Positions 20,259 to 21,602 of a DNA stretch of 21,602 nucleotides are shown piece by piece (within the stretch, counting starts at the first letter, position 1; each line of letters begins with the position of its first letter). The stretch is from DAOTXR01 sp034435375 (GTDB lineage Bacteria > Chloroflexota > Anaerolineae > Aggregatilineales > UBA3940). The DNA lies in contig DAOTXR010000081.1 of the NCBI GenBank assembly GCA_034435375.1, positions 1 to 21,602 of the forward strand. The letters are read 5' to 3'. The translations under genes and the position numbers were made by a program. The notes under the pieces are model-generated. The model worked only from the letters and a program-made list of their open reading frames with translations. It did no database searches and was not told the origin of the DNA.

Positions 20259-21545
20259 ATGGCAACTGCCACCCAAAAAGAAGCGACCCTCAATCCCTGG
20301 GCCATGGCCCAGGCCCAGCTTGACCAGGCTGCCGCAATCCTCGAGCTGGAGCCAGCGGTCCATGCCCTGCTGCGTGAGCCAATTCGCGAGATGCACGTCA
20401 CGCTGCCCGTCAAGATGGACGACGGCACGACCCGTGTCTTTAAGGGCTTCCGCGTGCAGCACAACGACTCGCGCGGGCCGACCAAGGGCGGCATCCGTTT
20501 TCATCCCGATGAGACCATCGACACCGTCCGCGCCCTGGCCATGTGGATGACCTGGAAGTGCGCCACGGTCGGCATCCCCCTGGGCGGAGCCAAAGGCGGC
20601 GTCATCTGCAATCCCAAAGAAATGTCCACGGGCGAGCTGGAGCGCCTGAGCCGAGCCTACATCCGGCAGGTGGGGCGCATCATTGGGCTGGACAAAGACG
20701 TGCCCGCCCCTGACGTGTTCACCAACCCCCAGATCATGGCCTGGATGGCCGATGAATTCGCCGTGCTCAAGGGCTACAACGAGTTCGGCGTCATCACTGG
20801 CAAGCCCATCCAGCTAGGTGGATCGCTGGGCCGCACCGATGCAACCAGCCGGGGCCTGGCGATCTGCGCCAATCTCGCCGCCGAGCGCCTCGGCAGGTCT
20901 CTGCGCGGGATGACGGTGGCCGTGCAGGGCTTCGGCAACGTGGGGCGCTATGCCGTCGAGATTTTGGCCAAGGAGTACGGCTGCACCATCATCGGCGTGG
21001 GGGACGTGACCGGCGGCTACACTTGCGCTGACGGCTTTGACCCCGACGACCTGGCTCACTATGCTGACACCATCGGCGGCGGGCTGCTGGGCGGCTACGA
21101 GAAGCAAAACCGCAAGGTCAAGACCATCAGCAATGCCGAACTGCTCGAACTGAAAGTCGATGTGTTGGCCCCCTGCGCCATCGAGGGCCAGATCCGCGCC
21201 GACAATGCCCCCAACATCCAAGCCACCATGGTGGTCGAGGGGGCCAATGGCCCGACCACGCCGGAGGCCGACCGCATCCTGTACGAGCGCGGCATCCTGG
21301 TGGTGCCGGACATCCTGGCCAACGCCGGTGGGGTGACGGTGTCGTATTTCGAGATGGTGCAGAACTCATACAACTACTACTGGGACCTGGCAACCATCCA
21401 CGAACGGCTGAACCACACCATGAGCGTCGCGTTTGGCGAGGTATTCGAGATGACCGACCGCTTCAAGGTCGATCCGCGCATGGGGGCGTACCTGCTGGCC
21501 GTCAATCGCGTGGCCGAGGCGGTTCGCCTGCGCGGCTGGGTATAG
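20259..21545 (+). CDS. gdhA: Glutamate dehydrogenase (Glu/Leu/Phe/Val family)
   Basis: Cytoplasmic enzyme of 428 residues interconverting glutamate and 2-oxoglutarate plus ammonia, linking carbon and nitrogen metabolism. Length and sequence fit the hexameric small-subunit class. Substrate-domain motifs: RGPTKGGIRFHP (K76), the active-site PLGGAKGGV (catalytic K112) and PAPDV (D152). The Rossmann domain has VQGFGNVG (about 222-229), and GVGDVTGG at the end of the second strand puts an Asp where NAD+-using enzymes often have one; cofactor choice is a guess. The ATG at 20259 (MATATQKE) is preferred because AGGAG (20242-20246) abuts the upstream ATG at 20247, leaving no spacing there, though 12 bases to 20259 is rather long. 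It stands alone on the plus strand. Confidence 0.95.
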   Translation: MATATQKEATLNPWAMAQAQLDQAAAILELEPAVHALLREPIREMHVTLPVKMDDGTTRVFKGFRVQHNDSRGPTKGGIRFHPDETIDTVRALAMWMTWKCATVGIPLGGAKGGVICNPKEMSTGELERLSRAYIRQVGRIIGLDKDVPAPDVFTNPQIMAWMADEFAVLKGYNEFGVITGKPIQLGGSLGRTDATSRGLAICANLAAERLGRSLRGMTVAVQGFGNVGRYAVEILAKEYGCTIIGVGDVTGGYTCADGFDPDDLAHYADTIGGGLLGGYEKQNRKVKTISNAELLELKVDVLAPCAIEGQIRADNAPNIQATMVVEGANGPTTPEADRILYERGILVVPDILANAGGVTVSYFEMVQNSYNYYWDLATIHERLNHTMSVAFGEVFEMTDRFKVDPRMGAYLLAVNRVAEAVRLRGWV

Positions 21546-21554
21546 ACGATTCCT

Positions 21555-21580
21555 CCCCCACACGCAAGCCCAGGTGGGGG
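21555..21580 (+). terminator. Hairpin after glutamate dehydrogenase
   Basis: CCCCCAC, a 12-base loop and GTGGGGG form a GC-rich stem ten bases past the stop. The sequence then enters the terminal C homopolymer, so any T tract cannot be seen. Confidence 0.4.
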
Positions 21581-21602
21581 GGCGGCGCCCCCCCCCCCCC
21601 CC

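Noticed and set aside
20027..20323. Plus-strand frame of 98 codons before glutamate dehydrogenase
   Set aside because: No ribosome-binding site, overlaps the dehydrogenase start in another frame, and covers the likely promoter.

Overview
The window is a GC-rich stretch of a bacterial chromosome, probably a whole metagenomic contig because both ends run into C/G homopolymers. Gene content and style suggest a Chloroflexota (Anaerolineae-like) genome. Pointers are an ECF sigma factor overlapping a DUF5667 membrane anti-sigma protein, a one-TM Ser/Thr kinase with a long Pro/Thr tail, an ArsR-DUF2087 regulator, a PadR with a His/Arg/Trp-rich N-terminus, receiver-histidine kinase fusions, and Pro/Thr-rich linkers on exported proteins. 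The assignment is inferred; there is no rRNA or other marker, and I saw no tRNA, CRISPR array, transposase or phage gene.

Layout. Positions 61-7164 are all on the minus strand: an ABC ATPase whose partners lie off the left edge, a cold-shock protein with structured leader and trailer, a PadR operon with a small Trp/His/Arg-rich protein, an AhpD-like CXXC protein under a near-copy of the padR promoter/operator, an ArsR-DUF2087 regulator with its own operator, and a two-gene unit of a TPR protein and a DUF1992 protein. Positions 7536-16487 are on the plus strand, except for one doubtful minus-strand small ORF: two receiver-kinase fusions, an AI-2E family permease, a secreted acidic protein, then ECF sigma, anti-sigma and Ser/Thr kinase. 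The right part holds moeA (minus), a single-domain receiver (plus), a propeller lipoprotein (minus) and glutamate dehydrogenase (plus).

How the parts fit. Most of the window is regulation and stress signalling. PadR probably represses itself and the AhpD-like gene, since their promoters are about 90% identical over 80 bp. The ArsR gene has the same architecture (TTGACA, 16 bp, TATAAT, then an AT-rich dyad at the start site) with a different operator. Sigma and anti-sigma are translationally coupled, and the kinase follows with no obvious promoter between. The anti-sigma C-terminus and the secreted protein upstream share what looks like the same small helical module, which may tie the envelope protein to the sigma pathway.

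Most promoters named here have hexamers at 16-18 bp spacing and were read by eye; none is tested. No single undescribed system is proven. The best leads are the duplicated PadR control region, the cold-shock leader that looks like an attenuator, the shared module at the sigma locus, and the hairpin between ribosome-binding site and start codon of the sigma gene.
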